From positions 7,394,501-7,458,500 of the forward strand of contig CANTUQ010000037.1 in NCBI GenBank assembly GCA_947683425.1: 64,000 nucleotides of DNA, in the 5' to 3' direction. Shown piece by piece: positions 49,415-61,019 of the stretch. The translations under genes and the position numbers were made by a program. How positions within the stretch are numbered: position 1 is the stretch's first letter; every line of letters starts with the position of its first letter. Under the pieces are notes generated by a model, which was not told the DNA's origin, ran no database searches, and saw only the letters and a program-made list of their open reading frames with translations. This stretch comes from Excoecaria cochinchinensis. Lineage: Eukaryota > Streptophyta > Magnoliopsida > Malpighiales > Euphorbiaceae.

Positions 49415-50344
49415 TAGGGATGAGTAAAAAAATCAGTACATTAATTATTAATTTTAAAAAAATCACTAATTATTAACTAATTCATTACTATCAGTAAATC
49501 AATCTATCGGTTTCGAATTTTCAAAACGGTTAATTAATATTATTTTGGTTAGCCACTATAATTATAAAATAAATTCATAAAAAAAAATATTCATATTACT
49601 TAAAAATAAAAATTAGAAACCAAATATAATTCAATATAATATTCAAATTATAAATATAAACTAAAAATGTTGTGCCAATATGCATGCATGTGATAGAAAA
49701 ATATAATAAATGGAAAAATTGTAATTTACTAATTTTATTAAATATCAATTATTACTTATAACGAAATTTTTTATTTTTAAAGCAAAATATATTTAATTAG
49801 AATTACAAGTGTTAAATGCTACTTATAAGAATATTAAAACTAACATTTTATATTTTAATTGAATATTATTTATCATATTAAATTTTAATAATTTAAATAT
49901 AAAATATTTTAATTAAAGAGTTAAAATGATTAAATTAATTACAATTACAAATTAATTATACATATTAAAAAGTTTGAAAAGTAAAAAAATTTGTGTACGT
50001 GCAAATAAAAATCCATTACAAATGTAATTTTTCTTTAATACGTTAATATTATATAACTTTTCGAATATATTATGATTTTGACTATTGAAAAATTGATAAA
50101 TAAAAAAATAATAATAAATAATAAATATTGACATATTGAATAATTAATAAATTAACTAAAAATTCGGTTATTGATTCGGTTAACCGGTTACATGAGCTAC
50201 AATTATTAACCAATCAATTAATATCGATTTTTTCAAAATAATAATCATTAATCAATTTATTACAATTGGTTAACCAGTTCATCGGTTCGGTTTCGAATCG
50301 GTTTACTGATTAACCGTATCAATCGATTTTTTTACTCACCCCTA
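49415..50344. mobile_element. Second non-autonomous hAT-like transposon (930 bp)
   Basis: Terminal inverted repeats TAGGGATGAGTAAAAAAATC and, on the other strand, TAGGGGTGAGTAAAAAAATC differ at one base. The flanking 8 bases are GAAAATAC and TAAAATAT (6 of 8 match), compatible with an old hAT duplication. Subterminal GGTTAACCGGTT/AACCGATT-like motifs are frequent. No coding capacity. Confidence 0.75.
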
Positions 50345-53300
50345 TAAAATATTCTTTTAAGTGTCATACATCATTGATTATAAAAATATTATTTTATTCG
50401 TTTCACTGAGTATTGATTATATAAAAATATTATAAAATTTCAATGAGTATTGATTATATATTTTCATATTTTACCCATTATATGGGTACTAAAAAAGAGA
50501 TAATTAATAAAATGAGAATAAGTAACATAGATAATTGATAAAATAATATTTTAGTAAATTCTAATAAAAATTTTATAAAATTAATATTAATTAATAATTT
50601 TTTTGATATGCGTGAGAAGTTAAAAATTGTCAAAGGCAAATGGGTGAGTTGGGCGTGTTTGGGTTGGGTCATAAATGGGTGGGTCATAAATGGGTCCATA
50701 CCCAAATAGGTTGGGTGGGTTTGGGTCGACCCATTTGATATTTTTTTAATGAAAAATAATTATCGATATAATAACGGGATACTAAAAAAATTATTATAAA
50801 AATGTTGGTTCAAATGGGTCGGTAAAAATCCAAACGGATCGGGATATCGGTTGAATTATACCTGTCCAATTTACTATTCATTTGGTAAAAATTTTGGCAA
50901 TATAATGGCTATATATATAACATACGGTTCCTACAATTCAAACAATCTACAGTCACACACAAGGGCACAACAACACAATAATTCATAAATCAAGTGACTC
51001 TTTTTTTATTTTTAAGTCAATTATTTAATCCTAAATTATTTCACTTACTTTCTAAGCTCAATTTCTCCCAAAATTAATTTTATAATTCTTAAAATATATA
51101 AATTAGTCTCCATGCAAAATTTCAGCTTAAACAGATTCCGTTTCTCGATCCGATATATTTAAATCAGTCCGTTTCGATAATTTTCAGTGTTACCAAAAAA
51201 TTAATTTTTTGCTGTCAAAAATTTCTAAATATTCATCTAAGTCTATATATAACATTAAAATAATTTTTAGAGGTCATTTGCTATTTTTAGAGGTTTAGTC
51301 AAACTTTAGTTAAACCGGCTACCCTTTAAAACGAGCCGGATTTTTTTTTTTTTTGACTTTTGGAGATCTATTTGACCTCATTTTTTCTCCAAATTTTACC
51401 GTTGGGCTCCTTATGACTAGTATTTTTCGATGGTCAAATAAAATATCTTTTATCTCCGAGTGTAATTTTTGTTCCCAGTGCACTATTTACCATAAAAAAA
51501 TACTATTCACGACTAACCCGATAACTCGGCCATTACAAATCTAACCCACAAAATATGCATACACATTACACAATAATAATACAGCGGGACAGTATAATCA
51601 AAAAATATTGTTCATTAAGACAAAAATTTTTAATATTTAAGAAATAATAAAAAAAAAACACCAATTGGGTCAAGGAATAATATTTTATGTGAGTAGATTT
51701 TGGGTGGGTTTAAATGGGTCAATTTTTTAAGAAATAATATTTTATGTGAGTAGATTTTGGGTGGGTTTAAATGTGTCAATTTTTTAGTTGGATTGGTTTT
51801 GGGTCAATATTTCTTGGATGGGTTTGGATTAATTATTGGGTTTGAGTTAATTTTGACATATATAGTCAAATTGAATAAAATGAAAAAAGTATTATTTATA
51901 ATGATTTGAATAATTCTCGTCTAATAAACCAACTTTTATAATTGAATTAGACATGAATTTATCTCTTTTTTATTTTTTAACATGATATTCAGAACTATCA
52001 ATTTTACGATGTAGAGCTACTCATATTATCCATACTTGGAAGACTTTGGCTCTTTTAGTATATTGGGATATAAAATTGACATTGAGGGGTATGAATACTT
52101 TATTTAAGGAATTAATTACCCCCACATTATGAAAGTTTATTGCTGCATGCATACAAATATATATTATTTTTCCTTTTCAATTTTACACGAAAAAGAAAAT
52201 ATTGGCAATTATTATATTTAAATGAATGGCACATGAGATGAATTAACATATAATTATGTTGAGTACATTAATTAAGTAGCATGTTATGATAGCATGTGCC
52301 AGCTGATGATGAAGCAACAAGAAAATGCATATGATTATTATTTTTACTCCATGATATTATTTTCATTGACTTCTAAAATAATAATAATATAACTGACGTT
52401 GATTAAAAAACTAATCGGTTTGACGAAGCAAATAGTGAAAATTCTTTTACAATTTTCAGCTGCATTAAAAATTAAAAGGCTAATGATATGGTCGCATGTG
52501 AGTTATAATAGCCAATCAGCAGACTGTGCAGTTGATTGAGGGCGTAATGGGCGAATGACTGCCCATTAATTGGCATTTCCATTTTAAAAGCATTTTGTTT
52601 TTGGATAACAACAACGGAAGCCACTTAAACAAGAAAATTTTATTTATTAATTCGATGTTTACCACCGATTTGTCCTTAATTAATTATACTTTAATATTAT
52701 TAATTCTCACTTTGTTAATAGGAGTGTGTATATATATATATATATAACATATTAATTAATTATATTTCAAAAGCATTTTGTTTTTGCCATTCCCCTTGAT
52801 TTTTCTTTTTACCGTATAATTTATATATATTTTTATTTTTTATTTTTTTTAATAAATTTTTAATGATCCAGGACCCGCTGATCCTGGGTTCTGGCTCCGC
52901 TTATATATATATATATATAACATATGGACTCGCACTGTTGCCGCCAAGGTGGCTTTATTTTGCTAGCCTACCTAATGCTTCTTTCATAAATCAATAGGAG
53001 TATGTATGTGATTGGGATGCAAGAAAAATATTAAATGTGGGACTTATCCATATATAAATAATAAAAAAAAACTATTAATTTTTTAATAATTATATATTTA
53101 AGAGTAAAAATGGAAATCGAATTTCGGTTAATTAAAAAAAATATTAAACTGTGGGTAGTATGAATTATAAGTGATTAAAAATATTTAAAATCATAAATAA
53201 GCAAAAAACGTTTGTGGAAGATAGGGTCTAAACATTAAATCTAAAAATTTGATTAATTAAGCAACGTTGTTAACACGGAATAACAAAGTCTTGGATTCCC

Positions 53301-54069
53301 CAAACAGACCCTGTTAACTAGGTAACTTGGACACCAAAATATACCCATTTTTCTCAATGCATTTTGTGCATAATTCAAGTCGTACCATCACAAGTTATTG
53401 AAGATCAACCCATATATATAAGTTAAAGTTCAAGAATGGTTAAATAATTAATTAGCTAAATTGTCGTAACCATTACATGATTAATGCATAGTTGCTACTA
53501 CCACCGTTATCGAATATTAACTATGCTTAATCATTAATACTAGTTATTGAGCCATCTTATAAAAATATGATATTTTTTTCTATAAATTTTGATTTGATTA
53601 TAGAAGTGTCTTTTATAATGAAATGAATTGCATACAAGGAAGTAAAAAAGGGGGTGCCAACTTCCACAATGATACTTACTATGTCTTTGGCTCCCTTCAC
53701 CTTTTTAAATTAGAATAGTCAAAAGTAAAAAATGTGCTTTTTTCAAGCGAAAAAAGAGATCAGATCAAGGGTTTTCTAAAAAATATATTACCAATTGCCA
53801 TAGTTAACATCTGTAATAGGCAATTGTATCAAAGATTATGGAGTCTATGCTGCCATTCGCCGGGTAGATCATTTTCGATACGAGACCCAAGTAATCCAAT
53901 ATTTCTTTAAATAAAGTCAAGGGTGGAGCCCCTTACTTTGCCGATTTAATCTTTGATCCCACTTTGTTCTAGTTTCATTCTGCTCTCATGACTGGGAAAA
54001 ATCCCTAATGCTGTCGATTCAGGAGCTTCTTCTTTAGTTTAGGGTTTCGCCGAATTTCTCTAATTTCAC
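50345..54069. other. Intergenic region with GGGTT-rich repeats, no gene seen
   Basis: AT-rich. TGGGTTGGGTC / AAATGGGT-type repeats at 50636-50880 and 51660-51860 may bracket another decayed non-autonomous element, but I could not define its ends. Short TA runs at about 52728-52746 and 52902-52920. CTTTAGTTTAGGGTTTCGCCGAATTTCTC at the right end (about 54030-54062) looks like a plant gene 5' leader (here given in two parts: TTTAGTTTAGGG and TTTCGCCGAA). Confidence 0.45.
51672..51785 (+). repeat. 57-bp tandem duplication
   Basis: Units 51672-51728 and 51729-51785 share ATAATATTTTATGTGAGTAG and GGGTGGGTTTAAATG, with two or three differences. Confidence 0.9.
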
Positions 54070-54104
54070 ATGGCCAAAAAGTTGAAAGGACCTGAGCTAA
54101 TACG
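54070..54104 (+). CDS. Candidate first coding exon of a host gene
   Basis: ATGGCC in good context (TTTCACATGGCC) opens a short frame, MAKKLKGPELI plus two bases, ending at a plausible donor CG|GTAAAC (54105). Without splicing, a TAA follows after 12 codons. Upstream lies a pyrimidine-rich stretch with AGGGTTTCGCCG, common in plant 5' leaders. Further exons are not visible before Tat-D at 54926, so Tat-D may sit in the first intron, or this is an isolated gene fragment. The protein is not recognised. Low confidence; it would rest on transcript evidence. Confidence 0.3.
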
Positions 54105-54925
54105 GTAAACTACAAGAGTGATTGGTTTAGTTGTTTGAAGCGAGCTGTTAGTTTTTTCAACAATTCCTTTAACGTATTTGGTAACTATTTAATATCAAAA
54201 GAGCTGTCTTTTAAAAATAGAATTTTTTGAAACTTTTTGAAGAGATTGTTACTGATTTATTAATATAAACATAAAATTACCCATTACTTTTTTTATTATT
54301 TTTTAATTCATACATATTTTTAGGTGAAACATTAATACATATTTTATTTTAATAGTTTGCAAAATTGAAACAAATTGCATTTATGAAAATTTATATTTTA
54401 TAGATTAACATATTTTTCAGCACTAATTGTTTGAGCAATTTATAATTTTTTGTGTTATACTATTATTTATTTTATTTATTAATAGGGTAAAAATATACTC
54501 ATACTCATTTTAATAATTATATAATCAAGCTCAATATAATTTTATCAAAAGTTAAACATTAATCCTCAATTGGCTACCAAAATAAGTGTCAATTACAGTC
54601 AACTGGCATCAACTAGCAAGTTAAATCAAATGGGGTCTACATATAAAAAAATCATCGGCGGAAAAATATTTGTTCTCAACTAAATTATACTTATTCAATT
54701 TTAAATATATCCCTTTTTGGTAAGAATTTAATTTGGCATTTGTATTTGTCATGAGATGAAAAACAAATATAGAAATAAATCAAACATTCTCGAGAATATT
54801 ATCAGATTATGATTTAAGGAAAGTAAATTCTTTTTTTTTTTCTATTTTTTATCACTAAACCATTTTTTTCTGGAAAGGAAAAAAGTAAAAATATAAAATA
54901 TTGTATTTTTCTTAAATTTCATTCA
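54105..54925. other. AT-rich sequence left of Tat-D
   Basis: No gene or repeat recognised. The last five bases, ATTCA (54921-54925), should be the left target duplication of Tat-D; the right copy is beyond the window. Confidence 0.45.
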
Positions 54926-55392
54926 TGATAACACAGCAAATATCATTTGACTTAAGGCCCATTCAGCCGGCCCATTTAACTGGCAGGGCCCAAAGCCCAT
55001 CAGCTAAAGGTATCAGACACGAGCTCCTAGGCAGCGATCATGACCGATCGGCTGATGTGACCGCCAGTCCCATCAGCCGCCTGACACAAGGTAGCACTCA
55101 TGCCTATCACCTGCTCATTGTCATGTCGCCGAATACCTACTCTGACAGCCAGTAATCACTCCCCAGACACTCAAATGCCCCTCAACCATCTCATATAAGT
55201 AGTCCAACCAACGATGGCACCAGGTATTGAATTCACGACATTATCTCTCTAAAGCACATTCTTTCTCTAAGCTACTAACTTAAGCTTCGGAGTGCTCACG
55301 CCTGGTCCGACCGGGCTCTTCTTATTGCAGGGTTATCTCATCCGATCGGATCGACCTCTCTCCTATAGATAAAGACATTTTTGGATTTATCA
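54926..55392 (+). repeat. 5' LTR of Tat-D (467 bp)
   Basis: TGATAACACAGC at the start, GGATTTATCA at the end, two bases before the primer site. Contains AAGGCCCATTCAGCC, CATATAAGT (about 55192-55200, candidate TATA), GGTCCGACCGGGC and ATCCGATCGGATCGACC. Tat-B keeps a diverged version of its end (40468-40566) and Tat-C a diverged full version (46118-46538). The 76-codon frame inside it is not a gene. Confidence 0.85.
55192..55200 (+). promoter_or_regulatory. Candidate TATA box in the Tat-D LTR
   Basis: CATATAAGT at about 267 bp into the LTR, with a CTCTCTAAAG/TTCTTTCTCTAAGC leader-like stretch 50-80 bp downstream. Position only; no direct evidence for a start site. Confidence 0.4.
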
Positions 55393-55394
55393 TT

Positions 55395-55412
55395 TGGTGC
55401 TTTCGTTGAGAG
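55395..55412 (+). other. Primer binding site of Tat-D
   Basis: TGGTGCTTTCGTTGAGAG lies two bases after the LTR and ends directly before the gag-pol ATG. It begins with TGG, the complement of tRNA CCA. The tRNA was not identified. Confidence 0.7.
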
Positions 55413-58400
55413 ATGGCAAACTCAAGATCCAATGAGAATACGACCCCCATGGACCTCGACCATGACGACAACACCCGTGCCATTTCAGGCACCTCGAGAA
55501 GGAGGGAGGCGCCCACTAGACCCCCCATGAGGACAAACCTCCTTCCCGAATTCGACAATGCCACTACAAGGCAACCAGAGGACACCCCTATCACAGTGAG
55601 GGACATGCGCGCCATCCTCAGTGATTTCACTAAAAGCATAGTCCAGACTCTGAAAAAGGGTAAGATGCCCGATGTTTCTGAAAGAGCCCAAGAGGATTTC
55701 CTCGCCGGCGAAGACTTCAGGAGAAATAGGAACAAGGGAGTCATTATCAATGAATCCCGAGTTCAGGGAGCCAGGAAAAATGCAACCAGAACTCCAGGCA
55801 AGAGCGACAAGGGTAAGCAGATAGTGTCTGCAAGTAGGGCCTCTCCCTACAGCAATAGGTCTGCTACTTTGTCTACCAGGGATGATGTGTCCTACATGTG
55901 CACCCCAAGTCGCGGCCAAACGAGAAAGCACAAGGGCGGCGAATCTACCGCCACGACCCTGAGCAAACAGAATCCGTCGAACAAGCAGGACCAGTGGTTC
56001 ATGCAGAAGCTCAAGCAGTTTGGTGTCCTCGCGCCCAAAAGAGGCACCTTCGAAGGAAATACTTGTGGGAACACTGCCTCTCCCTTCTGCAGAGAGATCA
56101 CCGATGCTGAGCTCCCCCCCAGGTGGCGAGATGTGGTCATGGAAAGGTATACAGGCAGAACAGATCCTGCCACGCACTTGGCGGAGTACTTGACCAAGGT
56201 ACAGGTCTATACTTATGACGAAAGAATAGCCTGTAGGGTTTTTCCGACCACTTTGGGCGGGGATGCATTGACATGGTTCCATGAGCTGCCCATGGGATCC
56301 GTTACGTCGTTCAGACAGTTAAAGGAGCTGTTCACTATGAGGTTCATTGTGCAAACACGCGCGCCCAAAACGGTGAACGACCTGTGTAATCTTTACCAAA
56401 GAACCGATGAAAGTCTTCGAGACTACATCGACAGGTTTCAGGCTACCATGTCTGAAGTAAGAAACGTCAGTGTGGAGATGGCGACTACCGCCTTACAAGG
56501 GGGCACCACTGACCGACCACTTTTCGAGTCGCTTACAACAAGACCCCCATCCAGCTTCGCTGAGCTAATGGAGAGGGCTAGACAACACATCCAGTTGGAT
56601 GATGCTCTCAGGTCCAAAAGCAGAGGAAGAACCAGCGTCCTGGACCGCTTACAATATCCGGACAATCGCTCTACTCAAAGAGCCTCCGCTTCCGATCGGA
56701 CAGCCAAAGGCCAAGATGGAGCTCAAAGTTCCAGAAATTCAGGCCAAGCCAAAGGATCAGGAAGAGACCGGAATCCGCGTCCAGACGACCAGGCAGAGAG
56801 GACGTACACTCCTCTCAATGCTACCCCGACTGCGGTGCTAATGTGGATCAAGGAGAAGCACCGCAGAGTCAACTGGCCCAGAGACCTCTCCGGAAGAAGT
56901 CGGGATGCGAGGGACCCGAGCAAATATTGCGAATTCCACAGAGACGTCGGTCATTTAACCGACGAGTGCACTTCGCTGAAAAAAGAAATTGAAAGGCTGA
57001 TACGCCGTGGGGCCCTCAGGAGATTCATAGGCCCGGCCAGAGGGGATGAACCCTGCAGACAGCCGAAGCCTAGAAGGGACGATCCCGACTCAGATGACGA
57101 TGAGCGCAGGAACCCCAGAAATGCTGATCCGAGTAGGCCTTATGCGGGGGTAATAAATGTGATCACCGGAGGGTCATCATACGGAGAGAATCTCCCCAAG
57201 AAAGGAAGAGGAAAAGGCGTTTACCTCTCCCGACTGGCTGAGCAGCCTGCCTCAGTCACCATTTCCAGCGAAGACGCACGAGACGTCCTGTTTCCACATG
57301 AGGACGCTCTCGTTGTAAGAGCTCGAATAAACAATTTCAATGTAAAAAGAATCTTGGTGGACAATGGCAGTGCTGTCAACGTCCTAACTCTCCAGGCCTA
57401 CCGAGCCATGGGACTTCCGATCGGAGAGCTGAAGCCGAACGCTACTCCTCTGATCGGCCTGGGCAACGCTACTATCCCCGTGGCGGGCTCCGTAGAGCTT
57501 TTTGTCGAGCTAGGCCAAGAAGCAATAGCTCATGCTTGTAAGGTAATTTTCATGGTTGTTGACATGACATTTGCCTACAATGCCATTTTTGGCAGACCAC
57601 TGCTTTTCCAGACCGGAGCTGTGACCTCCATCCGATACATGGTGATGAAGATTCCGACCTTAGGAGGCGTCGCCATCTTGAGAGGTGACCAGAAAGCATC
57701 CAGGGAGGCTTATATCACCATGATAAAACAGCAGCGAGAAGCGATGGTCGTAGAGCCGGGCCTCGAACAGCAAGAGCAAGCGGAAAGGCCCAGGATGGAC
57801 CCAGCAGAGGCCACAAAGGCCAGGTCGCTAGATAAAGGTAAAAATGTTCAGGTGGGGACAAGCATGGATAAGGAAACCGAAGAGGCCATTATGCATGTCT
57901 TGACCATCAATCAAGCGACCTTTGCCTGGAGGCCAGAAGATATCTCTGGGGTAGACCCCAAAATAATCACCCACAAGTTGAATGTGGACCCGAGCTTCCC
58001 TCCGATCCGCCAAAGGCTACGAAGGCACGCACCCGATCGGAGGAAGTTCATTTCTGAAGAGGTGGATAAGCTACTCAAGACCGGAACCATCCGAGAGGTA
58101 GAATATCCGGAGTGGCTGGCTAACGTGGTGTTAGTCAAAAAGAAGTCTGGCAAGCTGAGGATGTGTGTGGACTTCACCGATCTCAACAAGGCATGTCCCA
58201 AAGACAGCTACCCCTTGCCCAGCATAGACCAGTTGGTAGACGCCACGGCATGCCATGCCATTTATTCTCTGCTAGACGCATATGCTGGCTACCACCAAAT
58301 CCTGATGTGGCTCTTGGATCAGGAAAAAACCAGCTTTATCACAGACGACGGGACGTTCTGCTACAGGATGATGCCGTTCGGACTGAAAAATGCTGGAGCC

Positions 58401-61019
58401 ACATATCAGCGCCTGATGAACAAGATTTTTAAAGACCAGATCGGGCAGAATGTCGAAGTATATGTTGACGACATGATCGTCAAGAGCCGAAGCGCCGAGG
58501 AACATCCAGCCGATCTGGCAAAAGTTTTTGACACCCTAAATAAGTTCCAGATGAAGCTCAACCCCGAGAAGTGCGTCTTCGGGGTGCCATCAGGAAAATT
58601 CTTAGGATTCCTAGTCTCTCAACGAGGGATTGAGGCAAATCCAGAAAAAATAAAGGCCATCCTCGAGATGCAACCCCCCAGGAGCATAAAAGACGTCCAG
58701 AAGCTGAATGGAAGAATAACAGCCTTGGGACGATTCATTTCCTCTTCAGCCAAGCGCTGCACGCCTTTTTTCAAGAAGTTAAGGAAGAGCGAAACTTTTG
58801 TCTGGGGGGAAGACTGCCAGCAGGCCTTCGAAGAGCTGAAGGCATTCCTCACCAACCCGCCGCTGCTCAGCCGACCGGTACCAGGTGAAAATTTATACCT
58901 GTATTTAGCCACCTCTAAGGAAGCTGTTGCAGGTGCTTTGGTCCGAGAAGAAGATACCCAACAGCTACCCGTGTACTACGTAAGTGAAGTACTCAGAGGT
59001 GCCGATCTGAGAAAGGGACCGGTTGAGCAGCTCATTATTGCCCTCATGATGTGTGCAAGGAAGTTGAGACCTTACTTCGAGGCGCACACAATCGTCGTCC
59101 GATCGGGTCATCCTCTAAGAAAGATACTCCAGACGCCCGATCTGGAAGGCAAAATGGTGGGATGGGCGATTAAGCTACAGTCCTGGGATGTCAGATACGA
59201 GCCCAGAAAGGCTATAAAAGCCCAAGCCTTGGCAGATTTCATTGCCGAATTTGCGGGTGAGGAACCACCAAGTCAGCCCAAGCCACAAAACTGGGAAATG
59301 ACAGTGGACGGCGCAGCAAACGACACTCGAGGAGGCGTCGGCATAGTAATAAAAGGCCCTTTGGGCATCACAATAAGGTACGCCATAAAGCTTAATTTTA
59401 AAGCTTCTAATAATGTGGCAGAGTACGAGGCGCTCCTTCAAGGGCTGAGACTGCTCCATGCAATCCGACCGGAGTCAATAGCCATCAGGAGCGACTCCCA
59501 GCTGGTCACCAGTCAAGTTCTGGGGACTTTCGAAGCGCGTGAGGCCACGATGATCCAGTACCTGGCCAAAGTCAAGACTGCTTTCGCAAAACTGGAAGAG
59601 GCTGGATCGGAATGGGTGCTACAGAAAGTCCCGAGAGACCAAACTGCAGAGGCCGATCGGCTAGCTAAGATGTCTGCTTCCGCACAAAGTGTCATAGAAG
59701 AAAACATTGCCGTTGTAGACCAGACTTCCTCCTCCCTAGACGAACCAGAGATGATGGAAATTGACCAAGAGAATGAAACCTGGATGAGCCCAATTATGCA
59801 GTTCCTCCAGACAGGACGACTGCCCGAGGACAAGGACGAAGCTCGAAAGGTATCTCGAAAATCTCTCAATTACTCCATCATTAATGGTGAATTGTACAAA
59901 AAAGCTTTCAGTCACCCTTGGCTAAAGTGCGTGTCGGAGGAAGAGGGGGACTACATCCTCAGAGAGCTCCACGAGGGCATATGCGGTGCGCATGAGGCAA
60001 GCAGAGCCATGGCAAGAAAAGCCCTTCAGACGGGATATTACTGGCCTAGCATGCTCAAGGATGCCCAGGAGAAAGTAAGGATATGCCCGCAATGCCAAAT
60101 TCATGGCAGGATCATAAGGCAGCATGGAGCAGACCAGCAGCCGATCGGAATTGCATGTCCATTCGACCAATGGGGGATGGACATCTTGGGACCTTTTCCC
60201 CAAGGCAAAAAGCAGATGAAGTTCCTCATAGTGGCAGTAGACCACTTCTCCAAGTGGATTGAGGCTGAGCCGGTAGCCACCATCACAGCCGAGAGGGTCA
60301 AGAGCTTTACATGGAAGAACATCGTCTGCAGGTATGGCTTACCCAATATATTTATTGCAGATAATGGCAAGCAGTTCGACAGCTCCATTTTCAGGAACTT
60401 TTGCCAAGGCTTGAACATCAAACTAAAGTTCACATCTGTCGCTCATCCCCAAAGCAACGGAATGACTGAGGTCTCCAATCGGACCATCTTGGAGGGATTG
60501 AAGAAGCGACTGGGTCAAGCCAAAGGCAACTGGACTGAAGAACTGCAGAGTGTCCTGTGGACATATAGAACGTCCCCCAGGACAGGCACTCATCAGACGC
60601 CATTTTCTCTTGTTTACGGCTCCGAAGCAATGATTCCTGTGGAGGTCGGCCTCCCTTCTTACCGATCGGCTCTCTACTCCGAGCGGATGAACACTCAAGA
60701 GAGATGCCAAGACTTGGATCTCATCGAAGAAAAGAGGGAGGACGCCTACGCCAGGATCGCTGCCTATAAACAAAGAGTGGCCAGATACCACAATGCTAAA
60801 GTAAGGTCTAGAACCTTCAATGTAGGCGATCTGGTACTCAGAAAGGCAGAGCTAGGCTTGGGAAACGCCGGAGTGGGAAAGCTAATGCCAAATTGGGAAG
60901 GGCCCTATGAGGTATCTAAAGTCCTAAGCCCGAGCACTTATAGGCTCCGAACTGTTGAAGGGCGAGAGGTCCCCAGAAGCTGGAATGTTGAAGTACTCAA
61001 GAAATATCATGTCTTATAA
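55413..61019 (+). CDS. Tat-D Gag-Pol polyprotein, 1868 aa, uninterrupted
   Basis: One frame carries all retrotransposon functions. The start ATG directly follows the primer site. A basic N-terminal arm is followed by the gag domain at about residues 225-400 (DAELPPRWRDV, TRPPSSFAELMERA). A knuckle-like C506-x2-H509-x4-H514-x4-C519 differs from the usual CCHC. The protease has D650-N-G. RT runs from about 900 (RMCVDFTDLNKACP) with Y1017-V-D-D. RNase H lies near 1160-1250. The second RNase H (aRNH) starts near 1296, with D1299 and matching E, D and D in AEYEALL, RSDSQLV and EADRLAK. Integrase has H1520, H1527, C1558, C1561 and D1590, D1650, E1686 (second spacing 35), and a C-terminal NWEGPYEV module. 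All visible catalytic residues are present, so it is potentially active. It acts in cytoplasmic particles, with integration in the nucleus. No frameshift or stop separates gag and pol; how their ratio is set is not visible. Confidence 0.95.
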   Translation: MANSRSNENTTPMDLDHDDNTRAISGTSRRREAPTRPPMRTNLLPEFDNATTRQPEDTPITVRDMRAILSDFTKSIVQTLKKGKMPDVSERAQEDFLAGEDFRRNRNKGVIINESRVQGARKNATRTPGKSDKGKQIVSASRASPYSNRSATLSTRDDVSYMCTPSRGQTRKHKGGESTATTLSKQNPSNKQDQWFMQKLKQFGVLAPKRGTFEGNTCGNTASPFCREITDAELPPRWRDVVMERYTGRTDPATHLAEYLTKVQVYTYDERIACRVFPTTLGGDALTWFHELPMGSVTSFRQLKELFTMRFIVQTRAPKTVNDLCNLYQRTDESLRDYIDRFQATMSEVRNVSVEMATTALQGGTTDRPLFESLTTRPPSSFAELMERARQHIQLDDALRSKSRGRTSVLDRLQYPDNRSTQRASASDRTAKGQDGAQSSRNSGQAKGSGRDRNPRPDDQAERTYTPLNATPTAVLMWIKEKHRRVNWPRDLSGRSRDARDPSKYCEFHRDVGHLTDECTSLKKEIERLIRRGALRRFIGPARGDEPCRQPKPRRDDPDSDDDERRNPRNADPSRPYAGVINVITGGSSYGENLPKKGRGKGVYLSRLAEQPASVTISSEDARDVLFPHEDALVVRARINNFNVKRILVDNGSAVNVLTLQAYRAMGLPIGELKPNATPLIGLGNATIPVAGSVELFVELGQEAIAHACKVIFMVVDMTFAYNAIFGRPLLFQTGAVTSIRYMVMKIPTLGGVAILRGDQKASREAYITMIKQQREAMVVEPGLEQQEQAERPRMDPAEATKARSLDKGKNVQVGTSMDKETEEAIMHVLTINQATFAWRPEDISGVDPKIITHKLNVDPSFPPIRQRLRRHAPDRRKFISEEVDKLLKTGTIREVEYPEWLANVVLVKKKSGKLRMCVDFTDLNKACPKDSYPLPSIDQLVDATACHAIYSLLDAYAGYHQILMWLLDQEKTSFITDDGTFCYRMMPFGLKNAGATYQRLMNKIFKDQIGQNVEVYVDDMIVKSRSAEEHPADLAKVFDTLNKFQMKLNPEKCVFGVPSGKFLGFLVSQRGIEANPEKIKAILEMQPPRSIKDVQKLNGRITALGRFISSSAKRCTPFFKKLRKSETFVWGEDCQQAFEELKAFLTNPPLLSRPVPGENLYLYLATSKEAVAGALVREEDTQQLPVYYVSEVLRGADLRKGPVEQLIIALMMCARKLRPYFEAHTIVVRSGHPLRKILQTPDLEGKMVGWAIKLQSWDVRYEPRKAIKAQALADFIAEFAGEEPPSQPKPQNWEMTVDGAANDTRGGVGIVIKGPLGITIRYAIKLNFKASNNVAEYEALLQGLRLLHAIRPESIAIRSDSQLVTSQVLGTFEAREATMIQYLAKVKTAFAKLEEAGSEWVLQKVPRDQTAEADRLAKMSASAQSVIEENIAVVDQTSSSLDEPEMMEIDQENETWMSPIMQFLQTGRLPEDKDEARKVSRKSLNYSIINGELYKKAFSHPWLKCVSEEEGDYILRELHEGICGAHEASRAMARKALQTGYYWPSMLKDAQEKVRICPQCQIHGRIIRQHGADQQPIGIACPFDQWGMDILGPFPQGKKQMKFLIVAVDHFSKWIEAEPVATITAERVKSFTWKNIVCRYGLPNIFIADNGKQFDSSIFRNFCQGLNIKLKFTSVAHPQSNGMTEVSNRTILEGLKKRLGQAKGNWTEELQSVLWTYRTSPRTGTHQTPFSLVYGSEAMIPVEVGLPSYRSALYSERMNTQERCQDLDLIEEKREDAYARIAAYKQRVARYHNAKVRSRTFNVGDLVLRKAELGLGNAGVGKLMPNWEGPYEVSKVLSPSTYRLRTVEGREVPRSWNVEVLKKYHVL

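Noticed and set aside
55322..60791. Many minus-strand frames opposite Tat-D gag-pol (for example 55485-56282)
   Set aside because: Shadows of the strong plus-strand coding region; none has the PF04195-like domain, introns or conserved motifs of the true antisense gene.
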